Of a stretch of DNA of 64,000 nucleotides, positions 32,116 through 39,871 are shown piece after piece. Numbering within the stretch: position 1 is the stretch's first letter; each line of letters begins with the position of its first letter. The notes beneath the pieces were generated by a model. It was not told the DNA's origin and made no database searches. It worked only from the letters and a program-made list of their open reading frames with translations. The DNA comes from Verrucomicrobium sp. BvORR034 (GTDB lineage: Bacteria > Verrucomicrobiota > Verrucomicrobiia > Verrucomicrobiales > Verrucomicrobiaceae). Where the stretch lies: positions 62,001 through 126,000 of the forward strand of contig NZ_BATQ01000056.1 of the NCBI RefSeq assembly GCF_000739635.1, written 5' to 3'. The position numbers and the translations under genes were made by a program.

Positions 32116-33372
32116 ATGACTACGTCGAGTTCGAAAACTTTGAGTTTAGATACCCTTCAGCAGGCCATAGCCAACTCGGCTGTGGCGATTCGTGCCAAGG
32201 TTGAGTACCAACCTTCCGCAGGCGTCGGAACCAAAGTCTTCCCGCCCACCTATGAAGGTGGCAAATATGCTGGGGAGGGGAAACGTTTCGAGGCATCTGA
32301 CGACGGCAAGGATCGCAAGGGCTCCGTCGTGGGTTATGATCGCATGCTTCTGGACTCCGTTCAGGCTCAGGCCAATGGAATGGAGGAGGCGTTGCTCGAA
32401 GCGTGGAGGCAGGGGCTGATCTCGCTGCCCGTCATTACGGTAGATTTCTCCGGAAATGAGCTTCTCAAAAATCTATCCATCACGAGCCTCGATGCCCCTC
32501 ACCGCATTGCAGATGCCCTTCTGCGGGACAGCCTCCTTGATGGAGTCAAGTTTCGCGCCTCTAAAGTAGGAAAGTCACTGGACAACGTTGATGCCAGGAA
32601 TGCGACGGCGCTCCTGCAGTACTGCCCCACTGCCTTGCTGCTCGGGCTTTGGGATTCTACAGGGCCAAAGGGGGGAATGGGGATCAAGTTTGCGCGCGCC
32701 CTCGTCTCCGAGATGGTGGCTTATGATGTCTCTCTCGGCGTGAAGACCAGCAGTCGACTGGACCCAGCCGAGATCAAGCTGGCTGCTGGGCCCGTCTTCC
32801 AAACGAAAGATGGGGACTGGACCCTCAACGAAAAGGAAGCCCTGCATGAGAAGGGCAAGCCTGTCAAAGTGGGCAAGGATGGCAAACCCTCGGAGACGAA
32901 TCATGGCAACGTCACCCCCTCAATTTCTGACGGAGGCGTGGTATTTGAGAGGGCAGAGCAGACGGTGGTTCTTTCGCTGACGGCACTGCGGCGACTCTCC
33001 TTCCCGATCAACGGGGCAAAGCCCGACTCGAAAGTTGACGTCGCGGCTCGTACCTTGCTGGCTGCGCTGGGATTGTGTGCGGCCACCTTGGCTCGCGAAC
33101 AGAACAGTGATCTTCGGTCACGGTGTCTGCTTCACGCTACCACTCCTGCTGAGTGGAAGATCCTGGACGAACCTGGCGAACCAGAGACTTCCTACTCGCT
33201 GAACCGGCTGCAAGCCATTGATCTCTTCAATGCAGCTTTGGAAGCGGCCAAGGCGGTCAAGCTTCCTTGGGAGGAAAATGAGGTGACGCTCAAGCCCTCG
33301 CCCCAGCTTGTCGAACTGGTGCGCCGTAGTCAGAACCTCGCCGCGAAACAAACTTTGGATACTGAAGCGTGA
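32116..33372 (+). CDS. csb1: Type I-G (I-U) CRISPR-associated protein Csb1 (Cas7 backbone)
   Basis: A 418-residue protein of the GSU0053/Csb1 family, the Cas7 subunit that coats the crRNA in type I-G Cascade. Supporting patterns: R-A-K-V-E-Y-Q-P near residue 30, T-K-V-F-P-P-T-Y, S-L-D-A-P-H-R-I-A-D-A, L-L-L-G-L-W-D-S-T-G-P-K-G-G and the C-terminal R-S-Q-N-L-A. The Cas7 gene also comes first in related I-G loci. It is the first gene of a tightly packed operon: its TGA overlaps the csb2 start by 4 bp (ATGA). A 186-bp leader with no clear promoter separates it from the toxin gene. Confidence 0.88.
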   Translation: MTTSSSKTLSLDTLQQAIANSAVAIRAKVEYQPSAGVGTKVFPPTYEGGKYAGEGKRFEASDDGKDRKGSVVGYDRMLLDSVQAQANGMEEALLEAWRQGLISLPVITVDFSGNELLKNLSITSLDAPHRIADALLRDSLLDGVKFRASKVGKSLDNVDARNATALLQYCPTALLLGLWDSTGPKGGMGIKFARALVSEMVAYDVSLGVKTSSRLDPAEIKLAAGPVFQTKDGDWTLNEKEALHEKGKPVKVGKDGKPSETNHGNVTPSISDGGVVFERAEQTVVLSLTALRRLSFPINGAKPDSKVDVAARTLLAALGLCAATLAREQNSDLRSRCLLHATTPAEWKILDEPGEPETSYSLNRLQAIDLFNAALEAAKAVKLPWEENEVTLKPSPQLVELVRRSQNLAAKQTLDTEA

Positions 33373-34847
33373 TGTTTGCCATTTCAATCCGCTATCTCTT
33401 GGGGAGAGCGGTGGCAACTCATCCCAGCAGCTATGACAAGGCCGAGTGGCCGCCACATCCTGACCGCCTCTTTATGGCTCTTGTAGCCACCTGGGGCGAG
33501 ACTGGGCGTGCGCCTGCCAAGGAGTCTGCGCTGCGTTGGCTTGAGTCCCAACCGCCACCTAGTCTCTACACCAGTCTGGACGACAAAGCGATTCGCCGCG
33601 ATGTCACCACTGTCTTTGTTCCTGTCAATGACAACACGATGCCCAAGCTGAAAGACGAGCCTAGTGACGATCAGATTTCAGAAGGCTTGGCATTGCTTCC
33701 AGGGAGTCGGGGGAAACAGGCAAGGTTTTTTCCCGCTGTCCGTCCCATGGACGATGTGACGAAGTTTATATGGCATGCTGACCTGCCAGAGGACCACCTT
33801 GCGGCGCTGGCCGCGTTGTGCCGGGACGTGGTTCGTCTTGGGCACTCTTCCTCACTTGTCCAATGCTGGTTGGAGGGGATTGATGAAGTGCCTTCTCCTG
33901 ATCAACATCGCCGTCTGCTAAGTCCTGCGCCCAATGCATTAGGAGGAGATCGGCTTCGTGTGCCGCATGATGGTCGCTTGGATGAGTTGGAGCGTCTCTT
34001 TGCGTCCAACCTCCGGCCCACTGTCGCCCGCTGGATGCACTATGAAGAAGTTACGAAGGTGTCTCCCGACGAGGTGGCTAGAACCATTTTTTCGGAACAC
34101 CTGGTTGTTCTTCGACAGGTTGGAGGAAGGCGATTTGGGCTTGAGGCGACTGCACAGGTTGCCAACGCCTTGCGCGATACCCTGATGGCGTTGTGTCCTA
34201 TGCAGCCTGCTCCAGAATGGCTCTCAGGGCACCGGGCTCAGGGTTTGCCCAGTGAGCAGCCTCACCTCGCCTTCCTTCCTCTGGCAAATGTAGGAAACAA
34301 AAACGCTGACGGACGGTTGTTGGGGTTTGCTCTCGCTCTTCCCAACTCTTTGGCTTCCACATCGGCGCTCCGCGAGATTCTCTATGATCCGTTGGGAGAG
34401 CCCAAGACGATCAGGTTGGTTTTTGGGAACCTTGGGGAAATGCATCTTGAGGTGGCCAATGCGGCTGCTTCTCAAATAACCTTGCAATCTCAAACTTGGA
34501 CCAGGCCGAGTCGGCGGTGGGCCACGGTGACACCCATTGCTTTTGACCGCCACCCGAAAGGCAGAGATCCGTGGGCTGAAATTGAGGCGGCGATCATCCT
34601 TGGTTGCGAACGTGTGGGACTCAAGGATCTGGTGCATTCGGTCGCCGTCACTCCTGTGTCACCATTCTTGGGGGCACCCACAAATCGTGGATTCCCCAAT
34701 CTCCAGCGGAAGTCTGGCGGAAACATTCACCACTCGCATGCGGTCATCACCTTCAAAGAGCCAGTGACCGGGCCGCTGATGATTGGGGCTGGCCGTTTCC
34801 GCGGTTACGGTTTTTGCCGGCCATTGAAGAAGGAGGATTGGGCATGA
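33369..34847 (+). CDS. csb2: Type I-G CRISPR-associated protein Csb2 (Cas5-Cas6 fusion)
   Basis: A 492-residue protein of the GSU0054/Csb2 group. The N-terminal half is Cas5-like (F-A-I-S-I-R-Y-L-L-G-R, W-P-P-H-P-D-R-L-F-M-A-L-V-A-T-W), and the C-terminal half is Cas6-like with a glycine-rich loop (G-A-G-R-F-R-G-Y-G-F) near the end. It should process pre-crRNA and cap the 5' handle of the complex. Overlaps of 4 bp with csb1 and with cas3 point to translational coupling. F-L-P-L-A-N-V-G-N-K-N-A-D-G-R-L-L-G in the middle is a family-typical phrase. Confidence 0.86.
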   Translation: MMFAISIRYLLGRAVATHPSSYDKAEWPPHPDRLFMALVATWGETGRAPAKESALRWLESQPPPSLYTSLDDKAIRRDVTTVFVPVNDNTMPKLKDEPSDDQISEGLALLPGSRGKQARFFPAVRPMDDVTKFIWHADLPEDHLAALAALCRDVVRLGHSSSLVQCWLEGIDEVPSPDQHRRLLSPAPNALGGDRLRVPHDGRLDELERLFASNLRPTVARWMHYEEVTKVSPDEVARTIFSEHLVVLRQVGGRRFGLEATAQVANALRDTLMALCPMQPAPEWLSGHRAQGLPSEQPHLAFLPLANVGNKNADGRLLGFALALPNSLASTSALREILYDPLGEPKTIRLVFGNLGEMHLEVANAAASQITLQSQTWTRPSRRWATVTPIAFDRHPKGRDPWAEIEAAIILGCERVGLKDLVHSVAVTPVSPFLGAPTNRGFPNLQRKSGGNIHHSHAVITFKEPVTGPLMIGAGRFRGYGFCRPLKKEDWA

Positions 34848-37800
34848 GCGAATTGAATCTGGAAGCGTTTCGGCAGTATTTTAAGGCAATCCACAAATGT
34901 AGCCCCTTCCCCTGGCAGGAGCGATTGTTGGAGCGATTGCTGACTGGGAGTAAGACATGGCCGGAAGCCATCACGCTGCCCACAGCAAGTGGGAAGACTT
35001 CGTGCATCGATATCGCCCTCTTTGCGTTGGCAGCCCAGGCTGATTTGCCTCAGCAGCGCCGTACCGCGCCGCGCCGCATCGCCTTTGTGGTAGATAGGCG
35101 CATCATCGTAGATGAAGCGTTTGATCGAGCTGAGCATGTCGGGAAAAACCTGCGCGAAAACAATGACGCTGTCGTGACAGAAGTCGCAGACCGATTGCGC
35201 AGGATCAGTGGCGACATGAAGGGGGATCCGCTGGCAGTCGTCAAACTGAGGGGTGGTGTCGCCAAGGATCACAGTTGGACGCGCTCGGCCACCCAGCCAA
35301 TGGTGATCTGTTCCACGGTTGATCAAATTGGCTCGCGACTTCTATTTCGCGGCTATGGACTGAGTGATCGCGCCTTGCCGATCCACGCTGCCCTGTTGGG
35401 CAACGATACTTTGATCCTGCTCGACGAGGCTCATATTGCTGAGCCGTTTTTACAGACCGCAAATTCGGTCGCATTTTATCGCCGTCAGGCCGAGGTTGCC
35501 CCGTGCACGCCTTTCCAGTTCGTAGTGATGTCTGCGACCCCGCCCGCCGTTGCGGATAAGTTTCCTCGGACTTCCGAGGAATTGGAGGCAGACCGTCAGC
35601 ATCCAATTTTGGGAGAGCGGTGGAAAGCACCTAAACCTGCCAAGCTGGTTGTCGCGGAAGGGATGACGAAAAAGAACTTCTGGACGAAGCTGGCGGAGAA
35701 ACTGGCAGAAGAGGCCCTGGCGCTGGTGTCTGATGACAGAAAAGTCGTGGCTGTACTGGTCAATCGTGTGGCTACAGCAAGAACCGTGTATGATGTGCTC
35801 GTCAAGAAGCATCCCGGTCAGTGCCTCCTGCTCACGGGGCGCATGAGGCCTGTGGACAGCAAGCGCCTGGTTGAGTCTGCTGTAAGAAATTTCGAATTGA
35901 AGACGAGTAGTGCAGGAGAAAGGAAGCTCGAATCTCCAGTTTTTATCGTTGCCACCCAGTGCCTTGAGGTAGGGGCGGATATGGACTTCGATGCGCTGGT
36001 AACCGAGTGTGCCAGCCTTGATGCGCTTCGTCAGAGATTCGGGCGTCTCAATCGTAGCGGGCGCAAAATAGAGGCTCGAGGGACTATTGTCATTCGATCC
36101 GACCAGACCGAAGCCCCCAAAGACAGCAAGGATGAGGATCCTGTTTATGGGCAGGCATTGCCTCGCACATGGAAATGGCTTGGCGAGGTTGCGAACGATG
36201 ACACGGTAGATTTTGGCATTGAAGCTCTAGTTGGAACCATGGCTTCGCTGTCGAGTGAGGCGGCGGCTCTGCTACGGGTTGAGGCTAAGGATGCTCCAGT
36301 GATGCTGCCAGCTCATGTGGACATCTGGGGGCAGACCAATCCCCAGCCTGAGCCTTCGCCGGACGTAGCGCTCTTCTTGCATGGCCGCTCCGATGCTTCC
36401 GCAGAGATATCACTCTGCTGGCGCTTGGATCTCTCTTCGGATCTGGGTTTGGAGGGAATGTTAGAGAGTCTTTCCCTGTGCCCGCCTGCATCGGCGGAAT
36501 GTCTTAATGTGCCACTGTGGCAGTTTCGCCAATGGCTGGAAGCTGGAGCGCCCACTAGTACTGACAAGGAACCTTTGGCGCTGGAAGCCGATGCCCCTCA
36601 GTGCGACCCTCAAGCGATTGACCGTGGGCGGTCTGTTGAACGGTTACCCTTCATTGTATGTTGGAGGAGTGAGAAGACGGAAGAAGGTGAGCCTGGAAAG
36701 CCAAAAGAGGCTGGTAGAAAGAGGACCATTTTTGTTCTCGAAACGGCTTCGACGTCGAACAGGTTGCTTCCATCTGATACACTGATTATGCCGCCGGAAA
36801 GCGCGATCTTTTGGCTGGGCCAAGAGTGCGGCAGTACTGAAAATCTCGACGTTGGCGACCAATTGCAATTGGAGGCCAGGTCGCGACCGACGCTTCGATT
36901 GCACCCCCGACTCATCGCTACCTGGCCAGAAAGCCAGGGAAAGGCTGCTCTGCTGGAGTTGCTCGCGAACTCGGAATTTGAAGAGATTGCAGAGGATACA
37001 CAAGAACTCTACACCCGAATCAAAGATGCGCTGGGAGGCGTAGCGGACCCTGTTGACGATGACGTTAAACACAAGTGGCTGAGAAACGCCGCTAAATGTC
37101 TCGTCACTGAGATGAAGAGTCTCAAGAAATTTGAGCGATTGCTTGCCATCGTGGGGTCGTCACCAAAAGAGATCGTTTTGCGATCGAGTCACAAATGGAT
37201 GGAGCGGCCTTCTGGCGACGGTGGCGATGACTTGTTTCCTGAAACTGGCTTTGCGAGTTCCCGCAATTCCCGGCCGGTATCGCTGAAGGAGCATTCCGAT
37301 GGAGTGGAGAATCGTGTGCGGCATGCCGTTTCGGTTTTGGATTTGCCGGAGGATGTGAAAAGCGCGATAGCTACTGCAGCAAGCTGCCACGATCTGGGCA
37401 AGGCCGATCCGCGCTTTCAGGCAATCCTGTTCAATGCAGCATCGCGTCTGTTGTCTCTAGCCCAGAATAAGAGCCTGGATCAACTGTTGGCAAAGTCGGC
37501 GCGATTGCCAGCAAGCCGTGCCGCTGCTGAGGCCCTACGTAAGGAGGCGGGGTATCCCAAGGGGGGGCGTCATGAACTGCTCTCTGTTCGGTTGGCTGAG
37601 CAATCGAATCTCCTGCCTGCCGAAGGTTGGGAACGCGACTTGGTTCTTCATTTGATAGCTGCTCATCATGGCTATTGCCGCCCTTTTGCACCTGCCATTT
37701 CTGATGACTCGGCCCCGATGGTGGAAGTCGAGTTGCAAGAAACCGTCTGCATTCACGAAGGACACACGAGCCTCGAGAGGCTCGACAGCGGTGTTGCAGA

Positions 37801-37924
37801 GAGGTTTTGGAGGCTGGTAAGAAGGTTCGGGCCCTGGGGGCTAGCCTATGTTGAGTGTCTATTGAGGCTGGCAGATCAGCAACAAAGTTCCGAAGAGCAA
37901 ACCTCTGATCCCCAAAGTTCATGA
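34844..37924 (+). CDS. cas3: CRISPR-associated helicase/nuclease Cas3 with C-terminal HD domain (type I-G)
   Basis: A 1026-residue effector that unwinds and degrades target DNA. Walker A L-P-T-A-S-G-K-T is at 45-52, the DEAH box L-L-D-E-A-H near 192-197, S-A-T-P-P near 230 and motif VI Q-R-F-G-R-L-N-R-S-G-R near 400. The HD nuclease is at the C-terminus, not the N-terminus: S-C-H-D-L-G-K-A-D has H849 and D850, with L-I-A-A-H-H-G-Y later. This domain order is diagnostic of type I-G/I-U. The start at 34844 overlaps the csb2 stop (ATGA) and has AAGGAGGA just upstream, a strong Shine-Dalgarno sequence. Confidence 0.93.
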   Translation: MSELNLEAFRQYFKAIHKCSPFPWQERLLERLLTGSKTWPEAITLPTASGKTSCIDIALFALAAQADLPQQRRTAPRRIAFVVDRRIIVDEAFDRAEHVGKNLRENNDAVVTEVADRLRRISGDMKGDPLAVVKLRGGVAKDHSWTRSATQPMVICSTVDQIGSRLLFRGYGLSDRALPIHAALLGNDTLILLDEAHIAEPFLQTANSVAFYRRQAEVAPCTPFQFVVMSATPPAVADKFPRTSEELEADRQHPILGERWKAPKPAKLVVAEGMTKKNFWTKLAEKLAEEALALVSDDRKVVAVLVNRVATARTVYDVLVKKHPGQCLLLTGRMRPVDSKRLVESAVRNFELKTSSAGERKLESPVFIVATQCLEVGADMDFDALVTECASLDALRQRFGRLNRSGRKIEARGTIVIRSDQTEAPKDSKDEDPVYGQALPRTWKWLGEVANDDTVDFGIEALVGTMASLSSEAAALLRVEAKDAPVMLPAHVDIWGQTNPQPEPSPDVALFLHGRSDASAEISLCWRLDLSSDLGLEGMLESLSLCPPASAECLNVPLWQFRQWLEAGAPTSTDKEPLALEADAPQCDPQAIDRGRSVERLPFIVCWRSEKTEEGEPGKPKEAGRKRTIFVLETASTSNRLLPSDTLIMPPESAIFWLGQECGSTENLDVGDQLQLEARSRPTLRLHPRLIATWPESQGKAALLELLANSEFEEIAEDTQELYTRIKDALGGVADPVDDDVKHKWLRNAAKCLVTEMKSLKKFERLLAIVGSSPKEIVLRSSHKWMERPSGDGGDDLFPETGFASSRNSRPVSLKEHSDGVENRVRHAVSVLDLPEDVKSAIATAASCHDLGKADPRFQAILFNAASRLLSLAQNKSLDQLLAKSARLPASRAAAEALRKEAGYPKGGRHELLSVRLAEQSNLLPAEGWERDLVLHLIAAHHGYCRPFAPAISDDSAPMVEVELQETVCIHEGHTSLERLDSGVAERFWRLVRRFGPWGLAYVECLLRLADQQQSSEEQTSDPQSS

Positions 37925-39018
37925 ATTCCAGTCTTTGCCCACTTCCAGGATTGGACGGCACCAATCCATTGGCGTTTCTAGCCTCGCTTGGCGTATTGCG
38001 GTTGCTCACCTTGGCCCGGCCGGAACTTGAGCCCCAGTTGAGCTGGGACAAAGGCTGTCAGCGCCCGGTACTCAAGCTGCGCAATGTGCTGACCCAAGAT
38101 GAGATTAGCCAGATACTGTGGTCCTCCCTTATTGGCGGCCCTAACGATTGTGGGGCGGGCTTAAAAGCTCGAGAGGTGCTTTCATCCCGACAGAACCAGC
38201 GTGAGGCTGCCGAGAAGGAAATGAAGAAAGACAAGTCCTTGTCCTCTGCTGACAGGAAGAAGCGACTTGAAGCTTATGATGCAGAGCTGTCCGAACTCCA
38301 GAAGAGATGGCTTGGCCTGGCTGCGCCTCATCTCAACTTTGGGCCGGATACAAAATTCCAGATGACCGTCTATCGGTCCTGGGAGTTGGCCGCAAAGGAT
38401 GTTTCGGCATCAGATCGGACCCAGGCTGATGTGATCGCGTCACTTTGCTCAAGTGCACATGGTGACGAGGAAGGTTTTGCTGCTGATACGGACTTCCGCA
38501 CGGTCAGAGGCGCTGGGCATCAACACTTTTTGGGGATCATGGTGAACCAGCTCATTGAGTTGCAGCCTCAACATGTGCAAAAGACGCTCTTTGCCCCTTG
38601 GCAGTACGATGATCCGCTGGAGGCGCTCTCCCTCCGTTGGGATCCACTTGATGATGTGCGTTATGCTCTTCGTTGGGGTAATCCCAGTGGTGATCCGTTG
38701 CGAAAGAAACAGGGCAACATGATTGCTGCCAATACGCTTGCTGCTGCTGCCCTTCCGTGCTTCCCGGTTGTTCCAACCGACGATGGGGTTGCCACGACGG
38801 GGTTTAGCAAGATAAATCGCGCCACCTGTTGGTCCTGGCCCTTGTGGGATGGCTTCCTTAACCTTGACTGTGTACGCAGTCTTCTGGCGCACCATGAGCT
38901 GCAGAAGGATGAACCTGATCATCGGCAACTTTCGCCCATGGGTATTTTCGGAGTTTTCAGGACGGAGCGATTTACTCAGGGGAAGTTCAGGAACTTTACG
39001 CCTGCTGAAGCGGTGTAG
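37921..39018 (+). CDS. Type I-G Cas8-like subunit (Csx17/Csb3 or Cas3-extension group), short form
   Basis: A 365-residue protein starting at an ATGA overlap with cas3. The N-terminus G-L-D-G-T-N-P-L-A-F-L-A-S-L-G-V-L-R-L-L matches the opening of Cas8-type subunits of type I-G (compare Y-L-K-A-L-G-V-L-R-L in Csx17). The C-terminal part contains L-S-L-R-W-D-P-L-D-D-V-R-Y-A-L-R-W and then G-N-M-I-A-A-N-T-L-A-A-A-A-L-P, a phrase I associate with this group. Csx17 is about twice as long, so the large subunit is either a compact form or belongs to the Csb3/Cas3-extension group. Which one cannot be decided here. It probably recognises the PAM. Confidence 0.7.
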   Translation: MNSSLCPLPGLDGTNPLAFLASLGVLRLLTLARPELEPQLSWDKGCQRPVLKLRNVLTQDEISQILWSSLIGGPNDCGAGLKAREVLSSRQNQREAAEKEMKKDKSLSSADRKKRLEAYDAELSELQKRWLGLAAPHLNFGPDTKFQMTVYRSWELAAKDVSASDRTQADVIASLCSSAHGDEEGFAADTDFRTVRGAGHQHFLGIMVNQLIELQPQHVQKTLFAPWQYDDPLEALSLRWDPLDDVRYALRWGNPSGDPLRKKQGNMIAANTLAAAALPCFPVVPTDDGVATTGFSKINRATCWSWPLWDGFLNLDCVRSLLAHHELQKDEPDHRQLSPMGIFGVFRTERFTQGKFRNFTPAEAV

Positions 39019-39031
39019 TGGGAGGTCTATC

Positions 39032-39706
39032 ATGCCTGCCCCAGAGCACATAGACGGACCGCCACCCCATCCCTACCCCTACCTCGAAGAAGTCCTGCCC
39101 GGCTTCCACCGGGCGCGGGACCTCATCAAGGGGGCGGGGGATCGGTTGCAGGTGTTGGGGTTGGTGGGGGAGAAGCAGGAGTTCTATCGTTTCGCCAACC
39201 GGTTGCGGTTGGCGGCGTGTTTCGGTGGGCTGCACCTGAAAGGGTTCACGGAAGAAACAGCGACGGGGTATGACGCTCTGACACAGATCTTCTTCACGTG
39301 GTCGGTCTTCGAGAGGTATGCGGATCTGGCCAATGACCGGCCGCCGTACCGGAATCTCTTCGCCCATCATCCGCGGAAGCTGGTCCACGATCTGGCCAGT
39401 GAATGCCGGGCGCAGGATCCGGAACACAAGCTCACGGAATTCCTCATCACCCAGTCGATCCTGCCGGTGCATGAGGAATTCCTGAAGCGTTACCGGGAAG
39501 GCCATGACTTCTCCGTGCTCACGCTGGGGGCCTGCATTCGCCACATCTTTGTGCACGGGCACCTGACCGCGAATCCGTATCGACTGTCGGCACACAACCT
39601 GGCGTTGGTATGTTGCTCCCTGAATTCCTTCCTCATGAACTTCATGCGCAGCGACCTGCTGAGGCGGGTGCAACTCGCTGAGGCGCAAACGGCAGTGAAG
39701 TCGTGA
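39032..39706 (+). CDS. Unknown cas-operon protein with HEPN-type R-x4-H motif
   Basis: A 224-residue, mostly helical protein 13 bp after the Cas8-like gene. It is not a known core Cas family to me. Near the C-terminus R170-H-I-F-V-H175 fits the HEPN RNase motif R-(N/D/H)-x3-H, followed by G-H-L-T-A-N-P-Y-R and a long helix, the place where HEPN domains carry their active site. The earlier helix H-E-E-F-L-K-R-Y-R-E could be the second core helix. If it is a HEPN RNase it might act as an abortive-infection or ancillary module of this CRISPR system. The call is based on motif and context only. GC and codon use look closer to cas4-cas1 than to cas3. Confidence 0.5.
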   Translation: MPAPEHIDGPPPHPYPYLEEVLPGFHRARDLIKGAGDRLQVLGLVGEKQEFYRFANRLRLAACFGGLHLKGFTEETATGYDALTQIFFTWSVFERYADLANDRPPYRNLFAHHPRKLVHDLASECRAQDPEHKLTEFLITQSILPVHEEFLKRYREGHDFSVLTLGACIRHIFVHGHLTANPYRLSAHNLALVCCSLNSFLMNFMRSDLLRRVQLAEAQTAVKS

Positions 39707-39871
39707 ACGAGGCTCGCAGGTGCTAACGGCTGTTGCTGCGTGGAGGTAGAAGTGCTGGCGCCAATAGGCGGGTGAGCATGGCGACCTGGCGTTTGTTGCA
39801 AGGTGTTACATATTTTTTGCTTTGCTATTGCGGATAAGGACGCATATTGGCATCCCTGCTGATCTGTCGCG

